Shown piece after piece: positions 35,598 through 43,763 of a DNA stretch of 64,000 bases (positions within the stretch are counted from its first letter, which is position 1; each line of letters starts with the position of its first letter). The stretch covers positions 62,001 through 126,000 of the forward strand of contig NZ_JAFMZK010000005.1 of assembly GCF_029105185.1 (NCBI RefSeq), written 5' to 3'. Source of the DNA: Aliiroseovarius sp. Z3. GTDB taxonomy: Bacteria; Pseudomonadota; Alphaproteobacteria; Rhodobacterales; Rhodobacteraceae. The position numbers and the translations under genes are program-made. The notes under the pieces were generated by a model that was not told the origin of the DNA, ran no database searches, and saw only the letters and a program-made list of their open reading frames with translations.

Positions 35598-36499
35598 GAG
35601 GTCGCAGGTGGCCACGACCGGCGGGCCGCCCAGACCATGGTGATGATCCCGATTACAATCATTGGAAGCGTCAGTGTTTGCCCCATGGTCAGCCCCCAGT
35701 CACCAAGTCGGATAACGTGACCCCACGGATTGTCCGGCGCGATGAACTGCATGTCGGCCTGTCGGAAAAACTCGACGACGAAGCGCGACAGCCCATAGCC
35801 CAGAAAGAACAGTCCGGTCAGCATCCCCGGTCGCTTCAGCCATCCACGCCGGAAGGCCAGCGTTAGAAGCAGGGTCGCCAGCACAAGCCCTTCCAGAGCC
35901 GCTTCGTAAAGCTGGCTGGGGTGGCGCGCGCAGGCGCCAAGGGCGGCATCCCATCCGGGGCAGGTTTGCGCCTCGCCGGGAAAGATGACACCCCAGGACG
36001 CGGTGGTCGGGCGACCCCAAAGCTCGGCATTGATGAAATTCGTAATCCGCACCAGCCCGATGCCAATCGGGGCGGCAATGGCCATCAGGTCTGCCAGTTG
36101 GGCCACGGCAATCCCATGCTTGCGCGCAAACAACCACGTAACGGCGATGATCCCAAGAAAGCCACCATGAAATGACATGCCTCCGGTCCAGACCTTTGGG
36201 ATGTCCAGCGGGTTATGAAGGAAATGCGCGGGGTCATAGAACGCCACATAGCCCAGTCGCCCGCCCACAACGATGCCGATAATCGCCCATGTGGCAAGGT
36301 TTTCCAGCTGTAATCGCGTCATCGGCACGTCACCGCTCCACAGAGCGGGCTTTGAAATTGCGCGCGCGATGATCCACCAGCCAAGTGCAATACCGACCAG
36401 ATATCCAAGCGCATACCAGCGCAAGGCGAAGGTGAATGTGCCGATTTCGACCGAGAAGATCTCGGGCGAAATGGCGGGAAAGGGGATAGCCATGAACAT
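35594..36499 (-). CDS. lgt: Prolipoprotein diacylglyceryl transferase
   Basis: The 301-residue inner-membrane protein transfers diacylglycerol to the lipobox cysteine of lipoproteins. It contains LRWYALGYLVGIALGWWI, the HGGFLGIIAVTWLFA motif (catalytic-area His) and GRITNF/NAELWGRPT (seen as LVRITNFINAELWGRPT, about residues 143-159), all Lgt hallmarks, with seven membrane segments. ATG 36499 follows AGGAA by six bases; the ORF is open 78 bases upstream. It is the first gene of lgt-midA-pgeF and would modify the lipoproteins encoded at 6737 and 23296. Confidence 0.94.
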   Translation of the reverse strand: MFMAIPFPAISPEIFSVEIGTFTFALRWYALGYLVGIALGWWIIARAISKPALWSGDVPMTRLQLENLATWAIIGIVVGGRLGYVAFYDPAHFLHNPLDIPKVWTGGMSFHGGFLGIIAVTWLFARKHGIAVAQLADLMAIAAPIGIGLVRITNFINAELWGRPTTASWGVIFPGEAQTCPGWDAALGACARHPSQLYEAALEGLVLATLLLTLAFRRGWLKRPGMLTGLFFLGYGLSRFVVEFFRQADMQFIAPDNPWGHVIRLGDWGLTMGQTLTLPMIVIGIITMVWAARRSWPPATS

Positions 36500-36591
36500 G
36501 GCGCATTCCTGACCCTGTCCGGTGGGGCAAGTCAACCTTGTCTCGGTCCCCGGAAATCCCCATATAGAGGTCAGCAAGCGAGGAGATGCCG

Positions 36592-36843
36592 ATGCAGACG
36601 CGCAATAAAATTCTGGACGATATGTCCCAGTTGATGACCAACGCCATGGGCGTGGCCCAAGGTGCCAAGGACGAGGCCGAAACAGCGATGAAAAGCTGGA
36701 TGGATCGTTGGCTTGCAGATCGCGATTTCGTGACCCGCGAAGAATTTGATGCCGTGCGGACCATGGCGCAAAAAGCGCGCGAGGAGAACGAGGCGCTCAA
36801 ATTGCGTCTGGACGCGCTTGAGAAGAAAAAAGCGAAAAGCTGA
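36592..36843 (+). CDS. ubiK: UbiK/BMFP family accessory factor
   Basis: The 83-residue helical protein starts MQTRNKILDDMSQLMTNAMGVAQGAKDEAE and ends in a coiled coil (REEFDAVRTMAQKAREENEALKLRLDALE) with a basic tail, matching the BMFP/UbiK family, which supports ubiquinone synthesis enzymes and can fuse membranes in vitro. AGGAG lies six bases before ATG 36592; the ATG at 36586 touches the ribosome-binding site and is rejected. It is divergent from lgt. Confidence 0.85.
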   Translation: MQTRNKILDDMSQLMTNAMGVAQGAKDEAETAMKSWMDRWLADRDFVTREEFDAVRTMAQKAREENEALKLRLDALEKKKAKS

Positions 36844-36888
36844 TCGAGCGTTCAGCGCCAGCGTCAGTCGGACGCCAACACAGGCTGT

Positions 36889-37677
36889 CTATTTCAGAAT
36901 GGGCGGTTTGTCGGGGTCAGAGCCGGGCGCAACCGGTGCCAGCCGTTCCTGCGGTTCGGGTTTTGGCAGATCAAACCTGATGCCAAGCGCTGCAAGTTTC
37001 CCTGCTGCCTGATCTTGGCGGGAAAAGAACCCCACATCCATTTCCCCTGCATCAAGCCCTGAAAATGTCAGTGCTTCGTTTGCAGCCCCGGCCAAGGCGT
37101 GTTCGGCACCGGGGGCCGTGTCCACAAAACCAAGCAGATGCCCTTTTCGCCCATCGGCATATGTAACACCCGCCAGACAGGCATGGCTGGCCAATCCACC
37201 TGCGCTGGCCAGTTTGATGCCAAGCGCCGAGATCAGGGCTTCGGGCACGGAAGGCGCATGAACTTCGGCGATGCGAGCCTCGACCTGTTCCGGCCCTGTT
37301 TTCAGTGTGTCGGCCAGCCAGGAAATAGCCTCGGACGGGATCAGGATCGAGGACGGCGCGACCCCCAAATTGACACCCAGACCGATGGTTTGCCCGGCCA
37401 ACATGTTGGCAACCAAGCGGCCCGGAAGGGCGGCGTAAGGGGCGGGCGTGCCAACAAATTCTGCCAGTCGATCCTCTTGATCGAACACAAGGGCGAAGGT
37501 CGCCCCCTCAAGCTCGAACAGTTCCGGTGAAATCTCGTCCCCGTTCGGTTCTTCGGTCAGGAGCAGAAACAGCTCGCCATCCGCCAAACGCTCATAAAAC
37601 CGAAGCCGGGCCGCATCATCATCCAGATCGGCTTGCATCGCCGCGTGGGCGTCATCAAGGCGGGTCGTCTCGGTCAT
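36889..37677 (-). CDS. SseB family protein
   Basis: The 262-residue acidic protein begins MTETTRLDDAHAAMQADLDDDAARLRFYERLADGELFLLL, then ALVFDQEDRLAEF, the pattern of the SseB N-terminal domain (PF07179). There is no membrane segment or catalytic motif. SseB in enterobacteria is linked to serine sensitivity and rhodanese activity, but the biochemical role is not clear. The start overlaps the stop of the uracil-DNA glycosylase gene (ATGA), so the two are co-transcribed. Confidence 0.75.
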   Translation of the reverse strand: MTETTRLDDAHAAMQADLDDDAARLRFYERLADGELFLLLTEEPNGDEISPELFELEGATFALVFDQEDRLAEFVGTPAPYAALPGRLVANMLAGQTIGLGVNLGVAPSSILIPSEAISWLADTLKTGPEQVEARIAEVHAPSVPEALISALGIKLASAGGLASHACLAGVTYADGRKGHLLGFVDTAPGAEHALAGAANEALTFSGLDAGEMDVGFFSRQDQAAGKLAALGIRFDLPKPEPQERLAPVAPGSDPDKPPILK

Positions 37678-38282
37678 GGCGCGTCCTTTGCGCTTGAGTT
37701 TGAAAGCACCTCGGCCAGTCGAGATCTGAGAACCGGCAGCAATTCGGCTTCGAACCAGGGGTTTTTCTTCAACCATCCCGTATTGCGCCAGGACGGATGA
37801 GGCAAGGGAAACAGGCGCGGCGCATGATCGCGCCAGCCCCTGACGGTTTCGGTCACACCCTTGCCACGCCCAAGATGCCGCGCCTGCGCATAACCCCCAA
37901 CCAGAAGTGTCAGGGGCGTGTCCGCAAGATCATTATCCACGCGATCCGCCCATGTTTCTGCGCATATTCGGGGCGGGGGCAGGTCCGACCCTTTCGCATC
38001 ATAGCCCGGAAAGCAAAATCCCATCGGCGTGATGGCGATACGGGTTTGATCATAAAAGGCGTCGCGGTCCAGCCCCATCCAGTCGCGCAACCGATCACCC
38101 GACGGATCGTCGAAGGGCAGGCCAGACTTGTGCACCCGCAGTCCCGGCGCTTGCCCAATGATGCGCACCTTCGCACCTTTCCGGAACCAAACCACTGGGC
38201 GGGGGGCGTGGTTGGTCTGTGTGGCGGCAAACCGGTCGGCACACAAACGGCAGGCTTTGATGTCATCTGTTAGACGGGACAT
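37674..38282 (-). CDS. Uracil-DNA glycosylase family protein
   Basis: The 202-residue protein has motif A IIGQAPGLRVHKSGLPFDDPSGDRLRDWMGLD (in two parts near residues 41-72) and motif B PHPSWRNTGWLKKNPWFE (about 161-178), the layout of the small uracil-DNA-glycosylase superfamily proteins (YqgG-like). The N-terminal CRLC could hold part of an Fe-S site as in families 4 and 5, but the other cysteines are not clearly present. It probably removes damaged bases. Divergent from the arsR-type gene. Confidence 0.8.
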   Translation of the reverse strand: MSRLTDDIKACRLCADRFAATQTNHAPRPVVWFRKGAKVRIIGQAPGLRVHKSGLPFDDPSGDRLRDWMGLDRDAFYDQTRIAITPMGFCFPGYDAKGSDLPPPRICAETWADRVDNDLADTPLTLLVGGYAQARHLGRGKGVTETVRGWRDHAPRLFPLPHPSWRNTGWLKKNPWFEAELLPVLRSRLAEVLSNSSAKDAP

Positions 38283-38317
38283 GGCTGTAGGCTAGGACTG
38301 TCCGGCCAGGGGTGCAA

Positions 38318-38339
38318 TATTTCGATAGTTGTCGAAATA
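38318..38339. promoter_or_regulatory. Candidate ArsR-type operator 1
   Basis: TATTTCGA (38318-38325) and TCGAAATA (38332-38339) form an 8-base inverted repeat with a 6-base spacer in the divergent promoter region between the glycosylase and the repressor genes. Confidence 0.55.
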
Positions 38340-38364
38340 AAGCTTGCCCAGTGCAATTATTTCT

Positions 38365-38380
38365 ATATTTCTAGAAATAT
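38365..38380. promoter_or_regulatory. Candidate ArsR-type operator 2 overlapping the start codon
   Basis: ATATTTCTAGAAATAT is a perfect 16-base palindrome resembling ArsR/SmtB-family boxes (AT-rich with TTC/GAA cores). It includes the first two bases of the repressor's ATG. Confidence 0.6.
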
Positions 38381-38720
38381 GAAACACGAATCTCTTGAAC
38401 CCCTCCATGTCGATATTGCGGCCTCACAATTCGCCGCCCTCGGATCCGAACACCGCTTGTCTGTCTTGCGCACGTTGGTGCGCGCTGGGCCAGAGGGTCT
38501 GCCCATCGGCGCATTGGGGGAACGTTGCGGGGTCACGGGGTCAACCTTGACCCACCATATGAAAATCCTTGCGGCTGCCGGGTTGGTTACGCAGGAAAAA
38601 CAAGGTCGTAGCATCATTTGCGCTGCTGCTGAATATGATGTGATGCGGGCACTTTCGAATTATCTTCTGTCGGAATGCTGCGCGGATTGTCCAGACGGAA
38701 AGGGCCACGATCATGGCTGA
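38379..38720 (+). CDS. ArsR/SmtB family metalloregulator
   Basis: The 113-residue protein has a winged helix (ALGSEHRLSVLRTLVRAGPEGLPIGALGERCGVTGSTLTHHMKIL region, residues 20-66) and a cysteine/histidine-rich C-terminus, SECCADCPDGKGHDHG, probably the metal or metalloid sensor. No Shine-Dalgarno sequence is visible before ATG 38379, which lies within a palindrome, so the mRNA may be leaderless. It overlaps the permease gene by 8 bases and should repress it until arsenical or metal binds; the ligand is unknown. Confidence 0.88.
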   Translation: MKHESLEPLHVDIAASQFAALGSEHRLSVLRTLVRAGPEGLPIGALGERCGVTGSTLTHHMKILAAAGLVTQEKQGRSIICAAAEYDVMRALSNYLLSECCADCPDGKGHDHG

Positions 38721-39762
38721 GACGACGCAAACGCAACCGCCTTCGAAACGCTGGCACATCGACAAGGCATGGGTGGCGATCCTGCTGATCCCGGCCGTTT
38801 TGGCCCTGTTCGCGCCCCAAGAAGTCGGCCCAACCATCACCTTTGCGCTGACCGCGCTTATGCACACTGCGCCGTTCATTTTGTTTGCGATCCTTGCGGT
38901 GGCTTATCTGAAGGCGACAGGGGCAGAAAACCTGCTGGCCCGTGCCTTTGAGGGCCGCGAGGCGCGCATGATCGTGTTGGCTGCATTTGCCGGTGGCCTG
39001 TCACCTTTCTGTTCCTGCGAGGTGATCCCGTTCATCGCGGCCTTGCTGGCCGTCGGCGCCCCCTTAGGTGCTGTCATGGCGTTCTGGTTGTCCTCGCCCC
39101 TGATGGACCCGGCGATGTTTGCCATCACCGCGGGCACGTTGGGCACCGGCTTTGCCGTAACGAAAACCATCGCCGCGGTGTCGATCGGCTTGTTTGGAGG
39201 GTTCACCGTCAAAGCCATGGCCAAATCGGCATTGTTTTCAGATCCGTTGAAAAACACACCCGCACCGGCCTGCGGGTCATCCTCGGGCTGCTGTGCCGGG
39301 TCCGGCGCAGATATCTACTCCGGGGAGGTCAAATGGCGGTTCTGGACCGAGAGCGCCCGCCGTTCGACCTTCCAATCCACTGCCATCGAAAACGCGCTTT
39401 TCCTGACAAAGTGGTTGCTGCTCGCCTATATGCTTGAAGCGCTTATGCTGCGCTATGTTCCGGCGGATCTGGTTGCGCAAGTGTTGGGCGGGGCTGGAAT
39501 CGGTCCGATCTTGCTGGGGGCCATCGTGGGGGCGCCCGCCTATCTGAACGGTTATGCGGCCGTACCAATGGTGGCGGCACTGCTAGAGCAGGGCATGTCG
39601 AACGGTGCGGCTATGTCCTTTGTCATCGCTGGCGGTGTCAGCTGTATCCCGGCTGCCGTCGCGGTTTGGGCGCTGGTCAAGCCTCGCGTGTTTGTCGCCT
39701 ATCTTGGGCTGGCCATGATCGGAGCCGTTGTGGCCGGGCTGGTCTGGGGGTTGGCCGCCTGA
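38713..39762 (+). CDS. UPF0718/ArsP-type permease
   Basis: The 349-residue permease has eight to ten membrane segments and the family motif FCSCEVIPFIAALLAVGAPLGAVMAFWLSSPLMDP (residues about 98-132, motif core CSCEV). A cytosolic loop contains CGSSSGCCAGSG, a likely metal-handling cysteine cluster. The family includes ArsP, which exports methylated trivalent arsenicals, and SO_0444-type proteins predicted to move Cu/Zn. Its co-transcription with an ArsR-type repressor supports metal(loid) efflux; the ion cannot be named. Confidence 0.82.
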   Translation: MAETTQTQPPSKRWHIDKAWVAILLIPAVLALFAPQEVGPTITFALTALMHTAPFILFAILAVAYLKATGAENLLARAFEGREARMIVLAAFAGGLSPFCSCEVIPFIAALLAVGAPLGAVMAFWLSSPLMDPAMFAITAGTLGTGFAVTKTIAAVSIGLFGGFTVKAMAKSALFSDPLKNTPAPACGSSSGCCAGSGADIYSGEVKWRFWTESARRSTFQSTAIENALFLTKWLLLAYMLEALMLRYVPADLVAQVLGGAGIGPILLGAIVGAPAYLNGYAAVPMVAALLEQGMSNGAAMSFVIAGGVSCIPAAVAVWALVKPRVFVAYLGLAMIGAVVAGLVWGLAA

Positions 39763-39843
39763 TGCCGCAATGAAACAGATATTGCGCGCGGCCATTGTTG
39801 TTTGAGCCCAGTTGAAGTATTTCCTGAAACGAACGAACACAAA

Positions 39844-39911
39844 GGTCGCGCCCAGCCTTTCATCGCCGGGACGCGGCCTGTTTGTAAAACAGGAACTAGA
39901 CGGGGCATCTT
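39844..39911 (+). promoter_or_regulatory. Structured leader of the second nhaA, candidate cation riboswitch
   Basis: GGTCGCGCCC (39844-39853) can pair with GGG-A-CGCGGCC (39868-39878) as a 10-pair stem with one bulged A. A second hairpin, CCTGTTT/AAACAGG (39877-39893), competes for two bases of it. A GGGG ribosome-binding site (39902-39905) precedes the ATG by six bases. Position and fold recall the nhaA-I (Li+-I) riboswitch class; this identification is from memory and unverified. Confidence 0.5.
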
Positions 39912-41210
39912 ATGTATCGCGTATGGAATTTTATCACGACCTACTCGATCCTGCTGATCAGCGGTGCAATCATTGCGCTGATCTGGGCCAATATTGATCC
40001 GCATTCGTACCACCATTTTGTAGAGTACCCTCTGTGGTTTAACTCGACGATCGGTATCGATATCGGCTATTGGGAAAAAGCCTACGGAGAAGCGGCGCAT
40101 CACTTCGAATATGGTGACATCGAACGTGTGGTGACCTTCCACTATCTGATCAACGATGTGCTTATGGCGCTGTTCTTTGCCATCGCCGGGAAAGAGGTTT
40201 GGGAGGCCGTGATCCTTGAAAATGGATCGCTGCGTGGAAAGAAGGCGGCAACGCCGCTGGTTGCCACAGCCGGCGGCATGCTGGGTCCAATCGCTGTTTA
40301 TCTGGGCATTGCGTATTTCCTTGGCTCGACAACTTTCGATGCTGTGGCGCGTGGTTGGGCCATTCCAACCGCTACCGACATCGCTTTCAGCTATCTGGTC
40401 GGGCGCATGGTCTTTGGGGCGGGCCACCCGGCGGTGCGTTTCCTGTTGCTACTGGCCATTGCCGACGACGCTGCGGGCCTGATTATTCTGGCAATTTTCT
40501 ATCCCTCCGGTGAACTCGCTCCGATCTGGCTTCTGCTTTCGGTCGCGGCATCGGTCATTGCGTTTGCCTTGTTCAACTGGTTGCCGCGACACTTGGATCG
40601 CGGTGATCAGCTGCGCCCAAAGTCGACCTGGATGCGCAAGAACCTGAAATGGTATCCCTATGCCATTGCGGGCTGTTTGAGCTGGTTCGGCTTTGCCCAG
40701 GCTGGCATCCACCCGGCGCTGGGTCTGTTGCCGGTTATCCCGGCCATTCCACACGCCGATCGTGCGTTCGGCATCTTTGCAGAGGCCGAAAGATACCTCC
40801 ACGATATATTGAACGATATGGAGCACGGATTGGCCATTCCCGTGGACATAGTGTTGTTCTTCTTTGGCCTCTTGAACGCCGGGGTGGAATTCGGCGCAAT
40901 CTCCGAGGCGACTTGGCTGGTGCTGGCCGGCCTGATCATCGGGAAACCTGTCGGGATTTTCATCATGGGGTGGCTTGCCGCATATCCCATGCGACTTGGA
41001 TTGCCAGCCGGGATGCGTACCCTTGATCTGATTGTGATCGGATTCGTGGCGGCAATCGGCTTTACGGTATCGCTGTTCGTGGCCTCGGTCGCCTTTGCGC
41101 CCGGCCCGGTGCAGGATGCGGCCAAGATGGGCGCGTTGTTCAGTTTTGGGGCTGTCTTCCTGTCATTTGCCGCAGGAAAAATCCTCAAGGTGCAAAAACA
41201 AGAGGGCTGA
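39912..41210 (+). CDS. Divergent NhaA-type Na+/H+ antiporter
   Basis: The 432-residue protein keeps NhaA landmarks: LINDVLMALFFAIAGKEVWEA (about 77-97), the WAIPTATDIAFSY motif (about 152-164) and LLLAIADDAAGLIILAIFYP with the Asp pair (about 180-199), about 12 membrane helices and a GFTVSLFVASVAF C-terminal segment. It differs from the nhaA at 14053-15246 by having a 50-residue first loop (HFVEYPLWFNSTIGIDIGYWEKAYGEAAHHFEYGD) and an insertion mentioning ERYLHDILNDMEH. It probably exchanges Na+ or Li+ for protons. The structured leader suggests control by a small ligand or cation. Confidence 0.88.
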   Translation: MYRVWNFITTYSILLISGAIIALIWANIDPHSYHHFVEYPLWFNSTIGIDIGYWEKAYGEAAHHFEYGDIERVVTFHYLINDVLMALFFAIAGKEVWEAVILENGSLRGKKAATPLVATAGGMLGPIAVYLGIAYFLGSTTFDAVARGWAIPTATDIAFSYLVGRMVFGAGHPAVRFLLLLAIADDAAGLIILAIFYPSGELAPIWLLLSVAASVIAFALFNWLPRHLDRGDQLRPKSTWMRKNLKWYPYAIAGCLSWFGFAQAGIHPALGLLPVIPAIPHADRAFGIFAEAERYLHDILNDMEHGLAIPVDIVLFFFGLLNAGVEFGAISEATWLVLAGLIIGKPVGIFIMGWLAAYPMRLGLPAGMRTLDLIVIGFVAAIGFTVSLFVASVAFAPGPVQDAAKMGALFSFGAVFLSFAAGKILKVQKQEG

Positions 41211-41219
41211 CGCCCCGTC

Positions 41220-41241
41220 CTCCGGCCCTGTCGGGCCGGAG
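41220..41241 (+). terminator. GC-rich hairpin after the second nhaA
   Basis: CTCCGGCCC (41220-41228) and GGGCCGGAG (41233-41241) form a perfect 9-base stem with loop TGTC. There is no U run, so termination may be partial. Confidence 0.6.
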
Positions 41242-41292
41242 ACCCGCCTGTGGCTGTTCGGGGAACATCCCCTTAAAACTCCCCACGTTTTC

Positions 41293-41322
41293 TTGATATG
41301 CCAGCGTGGTCTTCGACATAAT
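41293..41322 (+). promoter_or_regulatory. Possible sigma-70 promoter of the capsule operon
   Basis: TTGATA (41293-41298) and CATAAT (41317-41322) with an 18-base spacer lie about 80 bases before the kpsT-like gene. The match is fair but unproven. Confidence 0.35.
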
Positions 41323-41403
41323 GATGCCTAAGTGAGCAATTATAGCGCATCGTTAAGGAAGCTTGTGTACAAGCGATAAGCGAAAGCAGTGTCGGGGCAC
41401 CCA

Positions 41404-42063
41404 ATGCTCGAGTTCGATAACGTCAGCAAGTCGTTCTGGACGGGACAACAACGCAAAGTCATCTTGGACAATGTGTCCTTTCGTGTTGAGTTGGGGAAAT
41501 CGCTGGGCATTCTCGCGCCCAATGGCACCGGTAAGACCACGCTCATCAACATGATGGCCGGGCTTGAAAAACCGGACGAAGGCGAGATTCGTCGTGGCTG
41601 CAGAATATCCTTCCCGTTGGGATTCATGGGGGGGGTGGTTGGCAAACTCTCCGCCAAAGAGAATGCGCGCTACATAGCAAAAATCTATGGCCTCGACCCT
41701 GATTATATCGAGGCATTCACGCGATGGCTGTGTGAGCTTGACGAATATTACGACTTCCCCGTCGCGACCTATAGCGCGGGTATGAGGGGGCGGTTCTCGT
41801 TTGCGCTTCTGTTGGCGCTGGACTTTGATATCTATCTGATCGACGAGGGTATGCCGCAAAGCACCGATGCCCAATTCAACCGCAAAGCCGGTGATGTCCT
41901 GCGCGACAGGTTGGTCAATTCGACGGTGATCATCGTATCGCACCAGGCAGAAACACTGGAAAAATTCTGCCAGTCGGCGGCGGTTCTGCGGGATGGGCAG
42001 TTTTACATGTTTGAAACTTTGGAAGAAGCGAAACGGCTTTATGACTACCAAACCCAGGGCTAA
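41404..42063 (+). CDS. kpsT: Polysaccharide-export ABC ATPase (KpsT-like)
   Basis: The 219-residue protein begins MLEFDNVSKSFW and has Walker A APNGTGKTT (about 39-47), signature-like motif YSAGMRGRFSFALLLAL (about 124-140; the usual SGGQ is replaced by SAGM as in KpsT/CtrD/RfbE-type ATPases) and Walker B FDIYLIDE. This subfamily drives export of group 2 capsule or O-antigen together with KpsM. No KpsM permease is in the window. GTG 41389 is an alternative start. The next gene starts 23 bases before this one ends. Confidence 0.85.
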   Translation: MLEFDNVSKSFWTGQQRKVILDNVSFRVELGKSLGILAPNGTGKTTLINMMAGLEKPDEGEIRRGCRISFPLGFMGGVVGKLSAKENARYIAKIYGLDPDYIEAFTRWLCELDEYYDFPVATYSAGMRGRFSFALLLALDFDIYLIDEGMPQSTDAQFNRKAGDVLRDRLVNSTVIIVSHQAETLEKFCQSAAVLRDGQFYMFETLEEAKRLYDYQTQG

Positions 42064-43762
42064 GAAATTTCGCATCAGCAGAACGACGCGCCCGTCGCAG
42101 ACGAGTTCCGCGTCCGCCGAAAAAGATGTCTTTGCTCAGCGCGTGCAGGCTGCAGCTGGGCAAACCGATGCGACGGCGACCGTATCCGGTTTCTCACGAA
42201 CCCAAGCGCGCGACCCGAACCCGATGGAGCAAGCGGCGCAATCTCCGACCGAAGATGGCTTTCCGAAAGAGGGATTTGTGCCAAAGGGAGCAGCGACAGG
42301 TGATGCGTCGAACAGCGGCACGCCTGACAACGACACTCTGGCAGCCATCGAAGCGATAAAGAAAGAGGGGTTGACCAGTCGCCAACTCAGGATGGCGCGT
42401 CGCGTTGCCCAAAAGCACGGTATTGCTGTCGACAGTGATTTTGATGCGGTCTACCGGCTTCGAAAGGCGGGAATTGATCCGTTCAAACGATCCAACCTGC
42501 TGGAACTGGTCGGTGCCGACGGCGGCGGGAAAAACGGCAGCGGTTCGTCAGGTAATCTGCCGCAAACCCGCCCCATGCCGACCCTTCCGGCAAACCACGT
42601 GTATGACGATGCTGACCGCGCCCGATCCATTCGCGAAATTCAGGTTGATATCGCGCGTCGTCGCCGCCGGAAGCTGCGATTGTTGTTTGCACGCCTCGCG
42701 TTTTTCGTGTTTCTGCCAACCATCATCGCGGGGGTTTACTACTATAACTACGCCACACCGATGTATGCGACGAAAACAGAGTTCGTGATTCAGAAGGCAG
42801 ATGGGGCAGGGGGAAGCGGCCTCGGCAGCCTGTTTGCCGGATCGGGATTGGCGACGTCGCAGGACAGTATCACAGTCCAAAGTTATCTGACGTCGCGCGA
42901 CGCCATGCTCAGGCTGGACGGAGATATTGGTTATAAAGCTGTATTTGCGGATTCCAGCATTGATCCGGTCCAACGCCTTGATCCCGATGCAACCAATGAA
43001 GCGGCCTATAAGCTCTATAAGAAGAACGTAAAGATCGGTTTTGATCCGACCGAAGGCATCGTCAAGATGGAGGTTGTCGCGCCCACACCTGAACAGAGCG
43101 CGAAGTTCTCGGAAGTGTTGATTTCCTACGCGGAAGAACGTGTGGATGACATGACCCAACGGCTGCGTGAGGATCAGATGGAGGGCGCCGTCTCGAGTTA
43201 TGAGAAGGCAGAACAGGATATGCTGGACGCGCAGGCCGAGGTTTTGCGGCTTCAGGAAGAGATGGGTGTGTTCGACGCCACATCTGACGCGTCCGCTTTG
43301 ATGTCGCAGATCACAGGTTTTGAAAGCCAGTTGCAGGAAAAACGTCTGACGCTGCAACAGCTTTTGGACAACACCCGACCCAACAAGGCGCGGGTGGATG
43401 GTCTGCGCGGTGATATCGGACGGCTTGAAACCTTGATCGCAGAACTGCGGGGCAGGTTGACGGAAACGGGGGGTGAGAATGGCTCCTTGGCGTCTGTCAG
43501 CGGCCGACTGCGGATCGCACAAACCAATTTGGAAACGCGCACCGCTTTGATGCAACAATCGCTGCAACAGCTTGAAGCTGCCCGTATCGAGGTCAACAAG
43601 CAGACACGCTATTTGGAATTGGGTGTGCGGCCGGTGGCACCAGATGAACCAACCTATCCAAAGTCCTTTGAAAACACCCTGCTCGCCTTCCTGATTTTTG
43701 CGGGATTGTACCTGATGGCCTCGATCACCGCCTCGATCCTGCGCGAACAGGTGTCGTCCTGA
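42041..43762 (+). CDS. kpsE: KpsE/Wzz-like capsule export protein with long N-terminal extension
   Basis: The 573-residue protein has a 200-residue cytoplasmic part (basic, then polar and disordered, then a helical TLAAIEAIKKEGLTSRQLRMARRVAQKHGI segment at about 98-126), a basic RRRRRKLR stretch, a first membrane helix (about 215-234), a periplasmic domain with a long coiled coil (about 380-530, e.g. MTQRLREDQMEGAVSSYEKAEQ) and a C-terminal helix (about 546-566). This is the PCP-3/KpsE layout, but KpsE itself is near 380 residues, so the N-terminal part is an addition. It may couple the ATPase to chain length or export through the envelope. ATG 42041 lies inside the kpsT-like gene. Confidence 0.82.
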   Translation: MTTKPRAKKFRISRTTRPSQTSSASAEKDVFAQRVQAAAGQTDATATVSGFSRTQARDPNPMEQAAQSPTEDGFPKEGFVPKGAATGDASNSGTPDNDTLAAIEAIKKEGLTSRQLRMARRVAQKHGIAVDSDFDAVYRLRKAGIDPFKRSNLLELVGADGGGKNGSGSSGNLPQTRPMPTLPANHVYDDADRARSIREIQVDIARRRRRKLRLLFARLAFFVFLPTIIAGVYYYNYATPMYATKTEFVIQKADGAGGSGLGSLFAGSGLATSQDSITVQSYLTSRDAMLRLDGDIGYKAVFADSSIDPVQRLDPDATNEAAYKLYKKNVKIGFDPTEGIVKMEVVAPTPEQSAKFSEVLISYAEERVDDMTQRLREDQMEGAVSSYEKAEQDMLDAQAEVLRLQEEMGVFDATSDASALMSQITGFESQLQEKRLTLQQLLDNTRPNKARVDGLRGDIGRLETLIAELRGRLTETGGENGSLASVSGRLRIAQTNLETRTALMQQSLQQLEAARIEVNKQTRYLELGVRPVAPDEPTYPKSFENTLLAFLIFAGLYLMASITASILREQVSS

Positions 43763-43763
43763 T

